From Methanomicrobia archaeon LH_S13 (GTDB taxonomy: Archaea; Halobacteriota; Syntropharchaeia; Alkanophagales; Methanospirareceae), in the NCBI GenBank assembly GCA_023659785.1, contig JAGXOR010000075.1, positions 1 to 6,636 on the forward strand: a stretch of DNA of 6,636 nt, read 5' to 3'. The position numbers were made by a program, and so were the translations under genes. This document shows, piece by piece, positions 6,488 to 6,636 of the stretch. The notes beneath the pieces are model-generated. The model ran no database searches. It had not been told where the DNA came from and was given only the letters and a program-made list of their open reading frames with translations. How positions within the stretch are numbered: the first letter of the stretch is position 1; every line of letters begins with the position of its first letter.

Positions 6488-6572
6488 TGGTATTGGGATT
6501 TAGAATTTTGAAATTGGTGGGCTCCGTCATGCTATCACAAAACTTTTAAAAAAGTTTTATCAAAAACGCTTC
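6475..6572. repeat. 14-bp perfect inverted repeat enclosing a nested hairpin
   Basis: gaagcgtttttgat (6475-6488) is the exact reverse complement of atcaaaaacgcttc (6559-6572). The right arm directly follows a second palindrome, aaaactttt/aaaagtttt (6539-6547 and 6550-6558). The 98-base unit sits just after the point where tnpA homology is lost. It could be a MITE-like insertion, the end of an IS, or a folded RNA or terminator. I see no obvious target-site duplication next to the arms. Confidence 0.55.
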
Positions 6573-6635
6573 GCAATCAGTGGGTTGAGTTTCGAGCGAA
6601 GGTGGGACACTCAGACACACCTTTATGTTATTAAC
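6504..6635 (+). other. Open frame running off the window edge, no recognised family
   Basis: After a TAG at 6501-6503 this frame stays open for 44 codons to the window end. It reads NFEIGGLRHAITKLLKKFYQ and continues with GLSFERRWDTQTHLYVIN. The end region (FERRWDTQTHLYV) looks protein-like, but I cannot name a family. The frame crosses the nested hairpin and the right arm of the inverted repeat, so it may be chance or part of a mobile-element remnant. The minus strand here also has a short open frame from the edge (VNNIKVCLSVPPSLETQPTD), so strand and coding status are unresolved. Confidence 0.15.
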
Positions 6636-6636
6636 T

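Noticed and set aside
6504..6635. Possible tnpB or TnpA C-terminus at the right edge
   Set aside because: I could not find a TnpB zinc-finger or RuvC pattern, a TnpA HUH motif or a tyrosine helix in any frame here. It is kept only as an unassigned open frame.

Overview
The window looks archaeal. Its one clearly intact gene is gatE, the archaea-specific subunit of the GatDE Glu-tRNA(Gln) amidotransferase. The start regions of the main genes carry A/T-rich boxes about 25-30 bases before the start codon and lack well-placed Shine-Dalgarno sequences, as expected for archaeal TATA-box promoters and leaderless mRNAs. A euryarchaeal (Halobacteriota-like) source is my impression from the families present. 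A more precise placement, for example among ANME/Methanophagales-type archaea, would be a guess.

Layout. Positions 1-427 hold a short broken reading frame and a small plus-strand ORF, perhaps an RHH-type antitoxin-like protein. Positions 428-3743 on the minus strand hold a single-chain restriction-modification enzyme: a PD-(D/E)XK nuclease domain, a gamma-type N6-adenine methyltransferase and a target-recognition region. The reading frame is broken near its 3' end by a tandem 4-bp duplication at 1000-1007. Removing one copy joins the two frames exactly and restores a protein of about 1103 residues. The 279-base divergent spacer (3744-4022) holds promoter-like boxes for both flanking genes and a remnant of a CFI-box-CTERM-type C-terminal domain. 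Positions 4023-5918 are the complete gatE. Positions 5919-6636 contain a 10-bp direct repeat, a truncated GxxExxY-family gene with a stop at codon 2, a truncated IS200/IS605 TnpA transposase that has lost its catalytic part, and a 14-bp perfect inverted repeat.

Overall picture. A housekeeping gene stands next to an accessory defence gene and is bordered by at least three gene fragments. This suggests a site of repeated insertion, deletion and decay. I see no complete new system. The best leads are the 4-bp frame-breaking duplication in the restriction-modification gene and the recognisable domain remnants in the supposedly intergenic DNA. No RNA genes, CRISPR array or replication origin were seen.
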